From: Elysia marginata
Taxonomy: Eukaryota; Mollusca; Gastropoda; Plakobranchidae
DNA: 45,927 nucleotides
Reading direction: 5' to 3'
NCBI GenBank assembly: GCA_019649035.1
Contig: BMAT01006665.1
Span: 277,701-323,627 of the forward strand
The notes under the pieces are model-generated. The model saw nothing but the letters and a program-made list of their open reading frames with translations, did no database searches and was not told where the DNA came from. Both the position numbers and the translations under genes were made by a program. Position 1 is the first letter of the stretch; every line of letters starts with the position of its first letter. Below, piece by piece: positions 22,371 to 34,128 of this stretch.

Positions 22371-22758
22371 GTCTTCAATGTTCTTGCTTCAAATTAACCA
22401 GAGTAAAACCTGATATCCCATCAGGTGCCAACTTAGTGTAATTATGCATTTTCAGTTATTCAAATAAGAATCTGCACTGAAGGCATTGCATACAAGTTCG
22501 CATTAAAGCATCAAAGCGATCATACCGCAAAGATAAATGAGATAGTGGGGGTCTTTTTTGTAGTGCCTAATCCACTAATACTCTAAAAACTGTACATCAA
22601 TTATCTGACAGGCCATTACCGACCAAAGTACTTGGTGAACTCATACAGGAGCAGAACTTAATGCGAATGACCCTAGTGCAATCTCAAGATATTTCACTGC
22701 TCATACACGGATACTCATTTCGCGTCTCAGCGCGGAGAAGAAATATGTGTAAGTAGAC
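22371..22758. other. Non-coding stretch
   Basis: No recognisable gene. The right end may belong to the dispersed repeat that follows, since ACACGGATAC (22703) recurs near the second copy (ACGGATAC at about 32051). Confidence 0.5.
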
Positions 22759-22912
22759 AATAGAGACCTTAAGCACACGCACCGTGTCTCACTATACGTA
22801 CATGAAAATCGGGAAAGCAGATAGGGGAAACACCAAAAGTAATGAAACCAGTTTCTAAAAATAGACCCACAGACGTTCCCGTCATACTCACGCGTTGCTG
22901 CTTAAAGTTTGT
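22759..22912 (+). repeat. Dispersed repeat R, copy 1
   Basis: About 150 bp starting near AATAGAGACCTTAAGCACAC is closely similar to 32088-32230. Both contain GAAAATCGGGAAAGCAGAT, AATGAAACCAGTTTCTAAAA and TGTTGCTGCTTAAAG-like ends. No terminal inverted repeats or duplication were found. The family is unidentified. Confidence 0.85.
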
Positions 22913-24050
22913 TTTGTCAAGGAACTAAACGTCGACCTGTAAAACCAGGGAGCGTGTTTGTTGCCTTCAAGAAGACAGGGTGACACCTCATAGGTAAAGA
23001 GCGTTTTCAAGTCGCCTCTAATCAATTAAAATTTGAAAAATGATATGAGTTAGAAGGAAATACTTGTTCATTTTGTGAAAAACTGGCATAAGGCGGGCTC
23101 CCTATTCTTTCAAACTTAAACAAGACAAAGACAATAATTTTTTTCTTATGTGAGTGACCATAAATCAATTCCTGCAAAATCTGGACTTACGACCTTGTCA
23201 TTCTCGGTCCGCGCAGTCTAAAAGATCCATACCATAAGACCCGCACAAATCAGACTCGAATTTTTTATTCGGATTTTTGAAAGAGAAAGGGCACCAAAAC
23301 ATTTTATTACAATCTGAGCTCATAAGAAACGTCACCGTTGTTGTGAGAAAAGTGGTTAAACTCGCGCTTGTGCCAAAGAGTGGTTTATAAGTTGCATGTT
23401 AGCATCCAGGAATTTTATCTTCTAAGCGGTTTGCAGACATAGAAAGCACGATCTTTGAGCATGACACTGCGTGATTACTCATGTTATTAAAAATATGAAA
23501 TCAACTGCATTTGTAATAAACACAAAAGTTCCTATAAAAGTCAAGTGTAATTTTCGAATCTTTGTCTGAAAATTAGGCGTTATATTTTTTGTGTTAACTC
23601 ACGGTGTTTGGTGACCTATATAATGAAAGGACAGTTTGACCTTAGCATTAATTTTGTTTGATCATTTCAATTGTTTCACATTTTTCTACATCGTGGCTGG
23701 TTCACGATCGTGTGAAATGTTATTCAATTTTAACGCTAGTTCGTGGGTGTTTTGGTTTAAACACGTGTGCTTAACCTTTGTGACATCATGTACAAATATG
23801 CATGGATTTTCGCTATCAGTTAGTTTTCAGACTGGTTTTCACACAGGTGTTGTATTGAAGAATGTGCATATTCACACCTGCGATGTTCAAGGTGTTACAA
23901 GCAGGAAGTTGATGCATTGTGCAGCAGCTCTGATGGGAGGGGCTCTGAAATTTAACGTTTGTAATGACCGCACTATTTGCTTTATTTACATGTTACAGTT
24001 CAGAATCCGCTGGAGGTAATACGCCTCCTTCTAGCACAGCAATCAAAGTC
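22913..24050. other. Non-coding stretch with one unassigned open frame
   Basis: A 127-codon frame (23636-24019) is the longest non-repetitive frame in the window with no element explanation. It is rich in Phe, Cys and His, starts at a non-ATG codon, stops just before the inverted-repeat element, and matches nothing I know. I do not call it a gene. Confidence 0.4.
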
Positions 24051-24468
24051 CATTTATACAGAGCCCGAACACTAATGCGTTTATTCGTCCTGGAATGGTA
24101 TGGTCATGTTAAAGAGAAACGGTTCAAATAGAGCGCGAACGCGAACAAATATCTGTTCGCGCGGTCAACTGCTGAGACTGACCCCAAAGCAAAATTTTCA
24201 GAACACCCCAGCCGCTTTCTTGTATCAACCAATCAGCTAGTACCAACTCCCCTTGCATCATTTCCAAAAAGAGACGGAGGAGATTACTTAGGACAAAAAA
24301 AGTTTCATTAAAAAATGTGTCCTCAGGAATATGAATCTCAAACAAATTATTTTTCTTTCAACCAAAATGCGCTCCGCCTCAAAAGCCCAACGGTTTTCCG
24401 CGTTCGTGTTCGCGCTGTATTTGAATGGTTAAACTGCTAAAGAGTCGCGTTCGCGCTCTGTATAAATG
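24051..24468. mobile_element. Nested MITE-like inverted-repeat element
   Basis: The outer ends are CATTTATACAGAGCCCGAAC (24051-24070) and, reverse complemented, CATTTATACAGAGCGCGAAC (24449-24468), 19 of 20 identical. About 70 bp inside lies a second pair: GTTCAAATAGAGCGCGAACG (24122-24141) against ATTCAAATACAGCGCGAACA (reverse complement of 24407-24426). Outer and inner repeats share AGCGCGAAC. The interior also has a small hairpin, GCGAACAAATATCTGTTCGC (24141-24160). No transposase is present. It could be one fold-back element with duplicated subterminal repeats or one MITE inserted in a relative. The minus-strand frame inside (24124-24345) has no known match. Confidence 0.75.
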
Positions 24469-26540
24469 AAACTTTATACTTACAGTTACATCATTAGTTT
24501 GAGTCTACATGACAAGCTATGGTTGTAACACTACCGATAAACGATGAACTTGGGATGGTCATACTATGAGCTTACTTTCTCAAGCGGGATACAAACTTCA
24601 CCAAGCCTGCCGAAGGGGAAACCAGTAAAGTCAGAAGGCTGAGTTCATAATATCAAGTCGAACTAAGAGCGCTACAAACATTGGGAAATACAGCGATATC
24701 CAAACGGGAATCGCTCGTACTGTCTCTGTACTGTTACATCCCGCTCCCGCATAGTCTCGCTCTATCGCTTGTAATGTATTTGTACTTTGCCGTTATCATC
24801 GCAGAATAAACATACTGTTCCTTACTTATACTGGTGTACTGATCTTGTCTTGAAATACATTTTTTCTGAGGCCTCGATGTGTACGATAAATAATGTGCTG
24901 TTCATATGATACTACTGCGTATAGTTTATTATTGTGTGTTTCATTTTTGTTTTTCCAAATGTAAAGATGGTATTCCCCTTCTAAGTTAATGTTACACTTA
25001 CTTAGTGCTCGGCATATGACAGTTGTTCCTAAGCCTTAGTGGTTCACGTAAATCCACTTCGAATGCGCTAACCAGTCCTCCACAAATAGCCTAGTGGGTT
25101 TTTTTTATTTTTAAAAAGTTACATCTGAAATAGAAGTGGTCGTAAGAACAACCAGATTTCTAACTACACCGTTTAGTCAGAAAAAACCGACAATCCATTT
25201 TAAAAACAATGCTTTATATCCCTTCTAGATTTCAAGGAACCTGCAGTATTATGTACACCTTCAAAGATTTGCAACGTGAAATTACATTTTGATTACGTTA
25301 GTGACTTTCATGTGGCGCTTGGTCTGGATCAAACATAAAGATGCGTTTGCGATTCGTTAGAGCCCTTATAAGGCACTAGCCGTGGTTTTATGAGTGTGTA
25401 TTCAAAATATTGATTATAGTGATCACCTTAAGGGAAGGGAGCGGCATTTGCTTTGGGACAGATAATCGATGACAGGTTGTAATAGACCGATTTCCATGTT
25501 TATACAGCTGTGTTAAATCATACAATTTTACAACATATTACATCCACCTTGAAATCCATTACTATAGATGCTACAGTATCAGTTGGTATTATTTTATGTT
25601 CTCCAGTTGTTTTGCCAACTTTAAATACGTTTTCTCGCAACATGTGATTTTCCACATAAAAGATGTCTACTCTATTCAGTATTGTCAGATTTTTTATGTA
25701 TTTGGTGAATTCGAAATGAGAATAGAGCACAAAACTGTCGTTCTTGTCTGCAAGCAACTGACTTCAAAGAGAAAGTTTTCAAATTAATAGAAATATTAAC
25801 TTGCGCTCTAAACTGGTCCCAATAGTTGAAAATGTTTCTAACAAATACAAGGACTTTTTGTTTTCGTAATATCTAGATTATTTTTTCAGATATCCTAAAC
25901 AAAAGAAAACAAATTCGAAATATTCATAAAAATATTTTTTCATACTATCCAAAACGCTCTAGTCATTGCAAAGATTTTGATGAAAACTGTAGGACTAAAT
26001 ACATTTTAAAAATCAAGAAATTTCATTTGTAAAAGAAATTTCAAGATCGCGAAAGTCACCATATCAACCATGATAAATAAAACAATTTGATGGTTCCTTT
26101 TCTCAGTTGACTATGCTAGATAGATCAGTAACCATCACTTTGGCATTAAACGTGAAATTTTTTTAAAGTATTAAAGGACCACCTCCCCAAATCCTTTATA
26201 GAATAACCTCCAGAAACTAAAGCATATAACACGTTATATCCAAAGTTGGCAGCCTACCTCAAGATTTCAGTATTTCACTCCACTGCTATATCTACCCAAC
26301 AATAAGAGATGCAGGTTATAGGCCCTAATTTTGGAACATTTTTTTCACACAGACTTTATACATGAAAGTTAAAGCTTCTTGGTGCGGGAAAATTAACTTA
26401 GGGTTGGGAAAGGAAGGATGTCATTCCGTTTGGCCGCTGTCATTTTGTTAATAAAATCTGTAAACCTACAAAATTTTTTCTTATATATACGTTGCATGAA
26501 GAGGCTGCGACAAGCGCTGTCTTCGGAATATTCATCTCTC
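24469..26540. other. Non-coding stretch
   Basis: No gene or element recognised on either strand. A 79-codon minus-strand frame (25518-25757) has normal-looking amino-acid composition but no recognisable family and no splice context, so it is not called. Confidence 0.5.
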
Positions 26541-26624
26541 CTTTTTCTTTTTCTTCTTCTTCTTCTTCTTTTTCTTCTTCTTCTTCTTCTTCTTCTTCTT
26601 CTTCTTCTTCTTCTTCTTCTTCTT
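26541..26624. repeat. (TTC)n microsatellite
   Basis: Uninterrupted TTC units over most of the stretch, with two TTT variants at the left. The polypyrimidine/polypurine GAA-TTC tract is of the type known to form triplexes. Poly-Leu and poly-Arg frames through it are artefacts. Confidence 0.95.
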
Positions 26625-29600
26625 GATTTGTCTGGTTTGTCTATATAAACAAAAATTTGATTTATTCTACCCATGTGCTTGCTATTACACTCTACTATTT
26701 CTAGGTTCGCTTTACCTTGGTAAACCTGTCTTTTTTCCATTTTTTAAACTCTACAAAGGCATCGTGGTTAGATAAAGTCACTTCCATGTGGACAGACACG
26801 AGTGACGCACGCACTGTTGACCAGTGACTGGCAGTGACCGTTCGTCCATATCTGGCCTGCTGGTAATGGGCTATGATTAGAGATTATCTACTGGTGTTTT
26901 ATTGTAGCAGTGACGTTTGCAAACTGCAAAGTGGGAAAACCCCGATAAGTGAAGAAGGTGACTATTAAATCTACACATACACGCCATGTGCATTTTATTT
27001 CTTTTTTAGTTGCACAAGCGATCCTGTTGGCCTGAAAAAAACTCTGGAAAGATAAAGTAGCTATACCTCTAGTCTTAATACCGTTGCTAATATATTAAGT
27101 ATATCGGCATAATAAATTGTATTAAAAAACGAAATCCGGCTAAACAGAAGGTTAACAAGATCGCATAAAGCGATGAAGTGAATGGGCAGAGTTTATGACT
27201 TCGAGAGGATGGGAAGACAGCCTGTAGCAAAAAAATGCTATATCACTACTAGCAAAAACTACATTGAAATTATCTCATAGACCAGTGTAATTTGCGCAGC
27301 AGTGTATTGAATTAAACAAAGTTAAAGTACTTGATTATATTTTGGTGATTTTTAAATGGGTAAAGTGGGAGCTGGTGGAATATCTCAAACTGATTTTTTT
27401 TCAGAATTGAGAAACTAGAGAAATGTTCCATAATTATAGAGAGAGATAAGGTGGAGGGGCGGGGCTCTTGGGGAAAATAGTCTTTACTGGATTATTCAGC
27501 AGATGTCCCTGGTCCTGAGAGATAAGCTTGAAATAGTACCTCCTCCTTCACACACACACACACACACAGAGCCTACAACAGGAAGTCATCGAGGTAGGGG
27601 AGGATAAGAGGGGTGGAGAGAGGGTTGAATGGGGTCTTTAGTAACAATGACTTGGTGGTATCTCCAGGCGTCACTCTGACCCGAACTCGTGTCCGACCTC
27701 AAAGAAAGCTCCAGCCACTCCCGTGTGGGAAAACCGTTCCCCACTAACCTTCTGAGTGAACTATGCCAACGTAGTAAGAAGCACTGTCTGACCCCGACCC
27801 GCCCCGCAACACACCCCGCCCGTCTCTGTCAAATGAGATGACTCTTATTGCAGGATCTACTCCCCCCCCCTCTCACACACCCACATACACACAATGACAA
27901 ACATATCGTTATAAGACTAGACATAAGTAACTCCTCTGGCCGTCCATCACACGCTTCAGACTGTCAGTCCAGGACCTTTTTCACTTTTTACCGTGATAGG
28001 CCTACTGAGATGATGAATGAAACGCTTAGTACAAGTTTTTTTTTTCTTTTTTCAGTCTGTTCTTAGATAACAATGTTTTAAGGTCATAACAGGGATTAGG
28101 TTTTATATATATGGCAAAAAAAAGTGATGCCCGCATATAGTGAAATGAAAATTTTAAATTGGAAGTGGCATGCTTTAAAAAAAACATGGATATATAGCAC
28201 TGTGGTTGTTCGGTAAATTGATCTTTAATTTTTAAGGCAATTTGCCATAATTTCTGAATTTCATTTAAATTATTGAGGTATTTTCAAGTAATATGTCCAC
28301 GTCATTCGAGTGTGCGGAGTAGGCAAAAAGTCATAAATCTGACAAAACTGAACCTGCAACTGAACTGTGCCTGCGCAACCTTGTGTTATTTTATGATTTT
28401 GAATAACTTCAAAAAAAAAAACTTGTTATTTTATGATGGTTCTAAAATTGTTGGAATAAAGGCTGAAAAGTTGGCTTTTTTTAAGTTTTCAAAAATCACT
28501 ATAAAGTTTTGAACTAATGGTATTTTGTCAATTGTGTCAAGAACACCTCAGGGTACATGATTTCTTAATTCCGTAAGGGACGTTAAATAACATACCTTTT
28601 TTTGCAAATGCAATAACTAACTACTTATAAATAGGGGCATCAAATAATCGTTTCTTTTTCTTCAGATTTTTCATAGCCTTGGTTTATTGGGGAATTTTGA
28701 GAACAAAAAGAAGCACGTCATCATTACCTCAGCAGAAAATGACTTGTATGTCTTCTCTCTATGCTTGTTTTTATTACTCCTACACCTTGCTAAAGCTTAA
28801 CATGAATTATGCACCCATTTTTTGCTAAAGTATTAGACAAAAGAAAATAACAGATGCAGTTTCAAGGAGCGGCACAGGGCAGTTAAAAGCTTATTAATCT
28901 ATAGAATATAAGCTGAAGTTGCGAGATTCTACATCCAAACTGCTTGCTCATTTATCATTTACCTACGCCTTCAAACTTTTAATCAGTGTTTAGATAAGCA
29001 ATTGAATTTTCCAATCACCTTTATTTTTTTACTACCCCTTTAACTTTGTAAGATTTACTTTCCTTCAGATTATTACCTAAGGCTTTAAAGAAATACGCGT
29101 TTTGTTTTTTCTCGCTCTTTTGAAGGAAAATTAGACAGTAACTTTTCTTTCGAGGGGCTTCTTGGTCGAATACAAGCTTAGTACGATCTAGATAACTACA
29201 GAACTACATCTATAATTTTCTTGAAACATATTTTATTTTAAAATTTCAGCCTCTTGCATGACAGATGAAGAAGTTTATGTTGGTCAACCGAAATTTTACC
29301 TTCTATTGAACAAGCCTAATAGGGGAAATCAAACTACCAACAGACGCAACGGACGAACTTGCAACTTGGATGGACAAAATAAATGTTGATGAGTTACAGT
29401 CATATGTTTCTTCAACTATCAAAACTTTCAGTTAAAACATTGAAAATATTTGAAATAGAAAATAACGTTTCAAGCAGTGGTCTGAAAACCGATAGAACAA
29501 ACAGTAAAGAGTAAGGGCGAGGTGGGGGGGCATATAGAGAGCAACACTGAAAAAAAATGAAGTGAATAGATTCATTATGGATGGGAGAAGAAAAGGGTAG

Positions 29601-30267
29601 AGAGATTGAAAGACAAAATAAAACACGAAAGATATTTACAGCATAAAGGTCAAGAAAATCTTAGTCTACTCATCTGCTCCAAAATAACTGTGAAAATCTA
29701 GCGACTCGCTTCTATACATTCGGCTTTTATTTTCGCCGTGTGAATTAATGTTTTCTTCATCCTAGCATCAATTGAATGTCCATCTCTACTATCTCTCCCT
29801 TCTCCTCAATTCCTAAGCATTGGCTTATTTTTCCCAGATCACTTTTGTTTTAATTTTTTTTTTGCATCACGTCAACTTGACCCTAATCTTCCCCTTTATG
29901 GGATTTTATACGAAGTGGAGACTGGAGAGGGATGGTGTCTGGATGTCTTTTGCGACATGATTTCTATTATGAAGAAAAAAACGAATTGAAACTGTATTTT
30001 GTGATGAATGTAAATACGAGGAGTCATCATCACTGGTCTTTCTAATGTTTCTACAACTCTAAACACAGAACATAACACTCATTAAGCGCAAGCGCGCACA
30101 AACCGATATTACTCGGAACGTGCTACCAACGTAAACAGCCATAGAACTGTTCCATGAATTTTAATAAACTCTTTAAGAAAAGTTCCCCTTGATCTATGGT
30201 GAGCTCTTAAGTTTTTTTTAAAGTAAGGTATATATTTCAGCTCTAGAAATATTGACAAAACAAGTGA
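26625..30267. other. Long non-coding stretch with small simple repeats
   Basis: No gene recognised. It contains (CA)n at 27550-27568, a GC-richer and C-rich part at about 27560-27900, A/T homopolymers at 28036-28052 and 28412-28422, and T-rich tracts. Short frames here have no family resemblance. Confidence 0.5.
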
Positions 30268-30292
30268 GTTGTCGGCTTTACGCCTTTGTCAG
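30268..30292 (-). ncRNA. Degenerate hammerhead-like motif
   Basis: Read on the minus strand: CTGACAAAGGC, loop GTAA, GCC, then GACAAC. The hammerhead core is CUGANGA, stem II, GAAA, stem III. Here stem II (GGC with GCC) is intact, but CUGANGA has become CUGACAA and GAAA has become GACA. A short stem III-like ACAA/TTGT pairing follows. Hammerhead motifs of this layout are known in Penelope-like retroelements. This copy would not be expected to cleave. It may instead be a chance or shared repeat sequence. Confidence 0.25.
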
Positions 30293-30469
30293 ACAAAAAA
30301 AAAACGTGTAAGACACTTACATAAATACGGACAGGACTAAAAATAAAAGAAAAGCAATAATATAATTATAAATTATATAAAATATGAATGATGAGATAAA
30401 AATAAAAAATAACCTAGAAGTCTAGATAAAAATCTATCTGCAGGATAAAAAAGAAAAAAAAAGGAAAAA

Positions 30470-30510
30470 GGGGTGGAGGGGGAGGGGGCGGGGGTACTAG
30501 GGGAAAGGGG
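30470..30510 (+). repeat. G-quadruplex candidate
   Basis: Six or more tracts of four to five G, separated by 1-5 bases, follow an A-rich purine stretch (30447-30469). The pattern fits the usual G3+N1-7 rule several times over on the plus strand. Confidence 0.85.
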
Positions 30511-30985
30511 CCTGAGGATCCACGAAAATTGTAACTTAATTACACAGTGAAAGAAATGAATAGAGCTATCGATGAAAAACCAGAATTATTTACAAAAAGT
30601 AAGAATGTATCAACTAGATCTAGACCTATCTGGAATGAAAAAGACAGATAAAGAACGACTTCATTTAGATTTAGCAGTAGAGTTAGTTGAAATAACTACC
30701 TCGCTCAAAGAAGAGTTCGCTGGTGGGTCCACGTTTTGGATTTTACACAGCAAAAAGGTTAGTCCTGAAACAGCCTCATAGCTCAACCCTTCTATGTCAC
30801 CCGTGTACAATTTGGTCTTGACATTATAATAATGTGACATTAAAATAAGTACTGCAAGTCGATGTGTAAGTCAATCCATGTTTTCCACAGATAAATCATA
30901 ATTCTTGGTAATTGTGTGTTTTGCAATAGCAGAGTTTTTGGCGCACTTCCTTTCTCTGTGGTTATAGAAATCTTTCTTTTTTCTG
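30511..30985. other. Non-coding stretch
   Basis: Contains a 69-codon frame (30572-30781) without recognisable family or splice context. Nothing else seen. Confidence 0.45.
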
Positions 30986-31273
30986 CTAGTCTCTGTGGTC
31001 TAGCGGTAAGACACTCGCTCAGAGATCGGGTTCGATCCCCGGCCGAGTCAAACCAGGGACTTTAAAATTGGTATTAGCAGCTGATCCGTCTAGTGTCTGG
31101 CATTATGGATTTAATGCTAAGTCTGGTCGGCCCGGTGTCAGGATAATGTGACTGGGTGTGGTGTATGCAAGCGCTCCTTGCATCACAATGTAGTAGCACG
31201 CTTTCAATTGTCCCAAGCGCCGTCTCTGATATAACCTTGTAGTTGAAAAGAGACGTTAAAATTCAAACAACCT
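30986..31273 (+). mobile_element. tRNA-derived SINE, copy 1
   Basis: The head carries a polymerase III A-box-like TCTAGCGGTAAGAC (30999-31012) and a B box GGGTTCGATCC (31028-31038). A body of about 200 bp, ending in AGTTGAAAAGAGACGTTAAA, matches 41253-41560 reverse complemented. Compared with that copy, about 10 bases are missing between CAGAGATCGG and the B box. The modern A-to-B spacing is therefore shortened, which could weaken transcription. The body and tail style resemble mollusc SINEs, from memory and not checked. Target duplications are not evident. Confidence 0.85.
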
Positions 31274-32087
31274 AATCCCCGTATTTTGAATTAGTTTGAG
31301 AAGTATGAAGCCATTGTTGGGCCTGCAAATAGAGAAAAACAAGCTTTGCTGCGGATGATGTATGATATAAATCTGAGGCTTCACATTTAACGTCGCTATT
31401 TATTGTATGGGCTTCCACGTCGATGCAGAATTCGAGGTCTGAAATTTTAGCAAACTGCAGCATTTTAGAGCTCTCTCACACCATTGACCATCGCATGATA
31501 TTCTACGATAAAAGCCATTTATGACGCGCCATAATTCAATCATATATAATGCTCTTGGGCTTTATAGAAAAAGTGTTTCAGTTGAAGGCAAAACGGATTT
31601 CCAAAAAAATTACCAGTGTATGAAATAAAAAAGTACTAATATTCAACGGAACTGTTTTGTATATTGGAATAGACAGTGTAGGCAGCCTCACCACAGTCTC
31701 TAGTGATTGGAAGATTTAAGGTGTAAATTATCAGTGGATTTAAGATCCCTTGAATTTTATTATACCTGAGAACAATAAACGCTGCTAAACCAGCTAAATT
31801 TCTGGTTAAAATCATTTTTGTTGATGATTTGAAGTTTGCGAAAACTAGCTTCTAGAGTCGGAGAATGGGCGGTTCGTAGATAAAAAAATGTGATCTTCAA
31901 CATGGAACTTCTCTCATCACCAAGCTATCTCTTCATCGATAATAAACATCTAAACTTACTATTTGTCGCTAAATATGTCAATGGGTCAGCTGTGAGTGTA
32001 AATGGCCCCTGGTCCTTGATACCAAATTACAATTTCATACATGTTGACGCACGGATACGTCGTGAAGAAAAGACGTCATTAGAGACC
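31274..32087. other. Non-coding stretch
   Basis: No recognisable gene. Short overlapping frames on both strands have no family match. Confidence 0.45.
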
Positions 32088-32240
32088 TTTAGCACACGCA
32101 CCGTGTCGCACTACGCGTACGTGAAAATCGGGAAAGCAGATTGAGGAAACTATGAAAATAATGAAACCAGTTTCTAAAAATAGACGCCACAGACGTTCGC
32201 GTCATACTCACGTGTTGCTGCTTAAAGTCTGTAGTGGCCT
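32088..32240 (+). repeat. Dispersed repeat R, copy 2
   Basis: Aligns with 22759-22912 through TTAGAGACC, CACACGCACCGTGTC, GAAAATCGGGAAAGCAGAT, ATGAAACCAGTTTCTAAAAA and GTTGCTGCTTAAAGT. Differences are mostly single substitutions and a one-base indel. Both copies are in the same orientation. Confidence 0.85.
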
Positions 32241-33005
32241 GCGTCAGGTGGGGACTTACGTCAGGTGTAACCAATTACATGTAGCAACATGAACCAGTGT
32301 CATTGAAGCGTTTGAAAAACAAAATATTCAAATTTTGTCCCTGTGTGATCACATTACATGAGTTTTACTTGCTAACGTATTCGAAACATATGAGATGGAT
32401 CATAGCCTCATTCTTCATTTTACCACAATAATGCCAAGTTTTGTTAAGGAATCTGATTAGATCGAAGAAAAAATGTTACACGACGATCTACTCACGGTGA
32501 ATCTATACAATAGAAACTTATATACTTTACTTTCAGATACTTCACATTGAGTGTGGTTACATTGTAACTCTATAGTTCAATTTTTACAATCATATCAAGA
32601 GCCCTTACGATAAATTTGTTTTCCTATATACAGTACAGTAATCGTTTCAACTATCAATCATTCTTCAATGAAAAAATTCGTATAAACTAAAATGAATGTA
32701 CTTTTATAAACGAACTTGAAACAATGTGTTGCGTTCTGATAAGTTACGTTCTATCTCATAAAGCTACATTCCTTCAGAAAATTTTTCAATGGTCATCGTT
32801 GAATTTTGTTTGTTTTAATCGCTTCTATGAAGATCAATCAATGTTTGTTGGGTGGGCAAAAAAATTCGAAAGCCTAGTTTAAAACCACTAAGTTAATTCG
32901 CATCCTGATTGATTAATCCTTAGAAAACTTTCCAATGATAAAGACCTTTCTATTTGGTTGTGATACTCTCCTCCTGGGCTATGCCATATCCATCTTCTGG
33001 AAGGC
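32241..33005. other. Non-coding stretch left of the reverse-transcriptase relic
   Basis: No recognisable coding sequence. The 5' boundary of the following retrotransposon is not visible, and part of this may be its degraded upstream region. Confidence 0.4.
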
Positions 33006-33977
33006 TTGTGTGGGCCGAAAGTGTTCATGATCTTAAGGTCATTGTATTTCGCAAATACAATCCAACCCCATATTCTAATTAGAAAACTAATGAGCTTGAA
33101 AGTGAATAAAAACATTATACTGTGGGTAATGGACTTTCTCATTGAAAGACAGCAGTATGTTCAAATAAAAGTCGGAAACAGGTGGTATGATTCCGAAAAA
33201 AATATTTACTAACACAGGTGCACCTCAAGGATGTGTTCTGTCTCCAATTCTCTTTACTATATATACAAATGAAAGCAAAAATAACTTTCCTGATGTGCCA
33301 ATTTTAAAGTTTGCTGATGGCACATCAATTCAGGGATTAATATCAAATAATAAAGAAGAAAACTACTTTACAACGGTTTCCCAATTTGTCGATTGGTGCA
33401 AATGCAACTTTCTCTGCCTCAATTTTAAAAAGACCAAAGAACTTATAATTGATTTTAGGCACAAAAAACAATGTATAAGCCTATTGTAATTGACAATGAG
33501 GAGGTGGAAATCGTTGATACTTACAAGTACCTCGGCGTGTATATAGACTCTAAATTAGATTGACGCAAACATGCTTTAAACGTCTTCAAAAAAGTTAACA
33601 AAAGAATGTACTTTATAAGACAACTAAAGTACTTTAACATCGACAATACCATTGTCAACTTGTTTTTTAAAGCAGCACTAGAAAGTCTTGTTTCATTTCG
33701 CCTAGTAGCCTGGGGTGGAAACTGCAGACAGCATGACAAAGTCAAAATAAACAGACTAATCAAGAAATTAAACAAAGTGACTCAAGTAGAGAATATGTAT
33801 GTGGATCAGCTTTATAAGAACTTAAGTAAAAAGAAAATATTCCACATCATTAAAAACGAAAACCACCCATTGCATAGTCAAAGTACTTTTGGAAGGTATA
33901 GAAAAAGGCTGTTGTCCCTAACAAAGAAAGATACAGATCGCCATTTCTACCATCATCAATTCGTATCTTTAACATAG
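33006..33977 (+). pseudogene. Non-LTR reverse transcriptase pseudogene (CR1/Rex1-like group)
   Basis: The C-terminal half of a LINE RT lies in three frames. The first (33006-33212) has a distorted motif A region, ANTIQPHILIRKLMSL, then VMDFLIERQQYVQI. A one-base shift near 33205 leads to NTGAPQGCVLSPILFTIYTN (RT motif B region) and KFADGTSIQG (motif C). Motif C should read FADD, and the second Asp is Gly here. Next comes FLCLNFKKTKELIIDF. After another shift near 33480 the sequence reads VDTYKYLGVYIDSKLD, a TGA where Trp is expected (33562), and a thumb/C-terminal tail to a TAA/TAG region at 33975. RT would copy the element's RNA into a chromosomal nick. This copy is dead. It ends about 150 bp before the assembly gap. 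Confidence 0.88.
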
Positions 33978-34128
33978 ACATTCCGTAAAAATCAATCTGG
34001 TATTGCCATCTTTCTTTGAGTCTATGCCATCGCCTCAATAGAATATTTACTAGACTATATGCATAATTATACTCAATACAAATAACTCGCCTTTGTGCAC
34101 GGATCTGATTTACTTAAAGAAAGAGAGA

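Noticed and set aside
23636-24019. 127-codon plus-strand frame
   Set aside because: It starts at a non-ATG codon, is rich in Phe and Cys, has no splice or promoter context, and resembles no family I know. Chance is sufficient at this composition.
24124-24345. Minus-strand frame of 73 codons inside the nested MITE
   Set aside because: It is too short for a transposase and has no DDE or zinc-finger motif.
26393-26740. Arg-rich protein (poly-Arg frame) and the Leu-rich frame opposite
   Set aside because: Both are translations of the (TTC)n microsatellite.
30990-31055. A functional tRNA gene
   Set aside because: The A-to-B region lacks about 10 bases and runs straight into a body shared with the second copy, so it is the head of a SINE.
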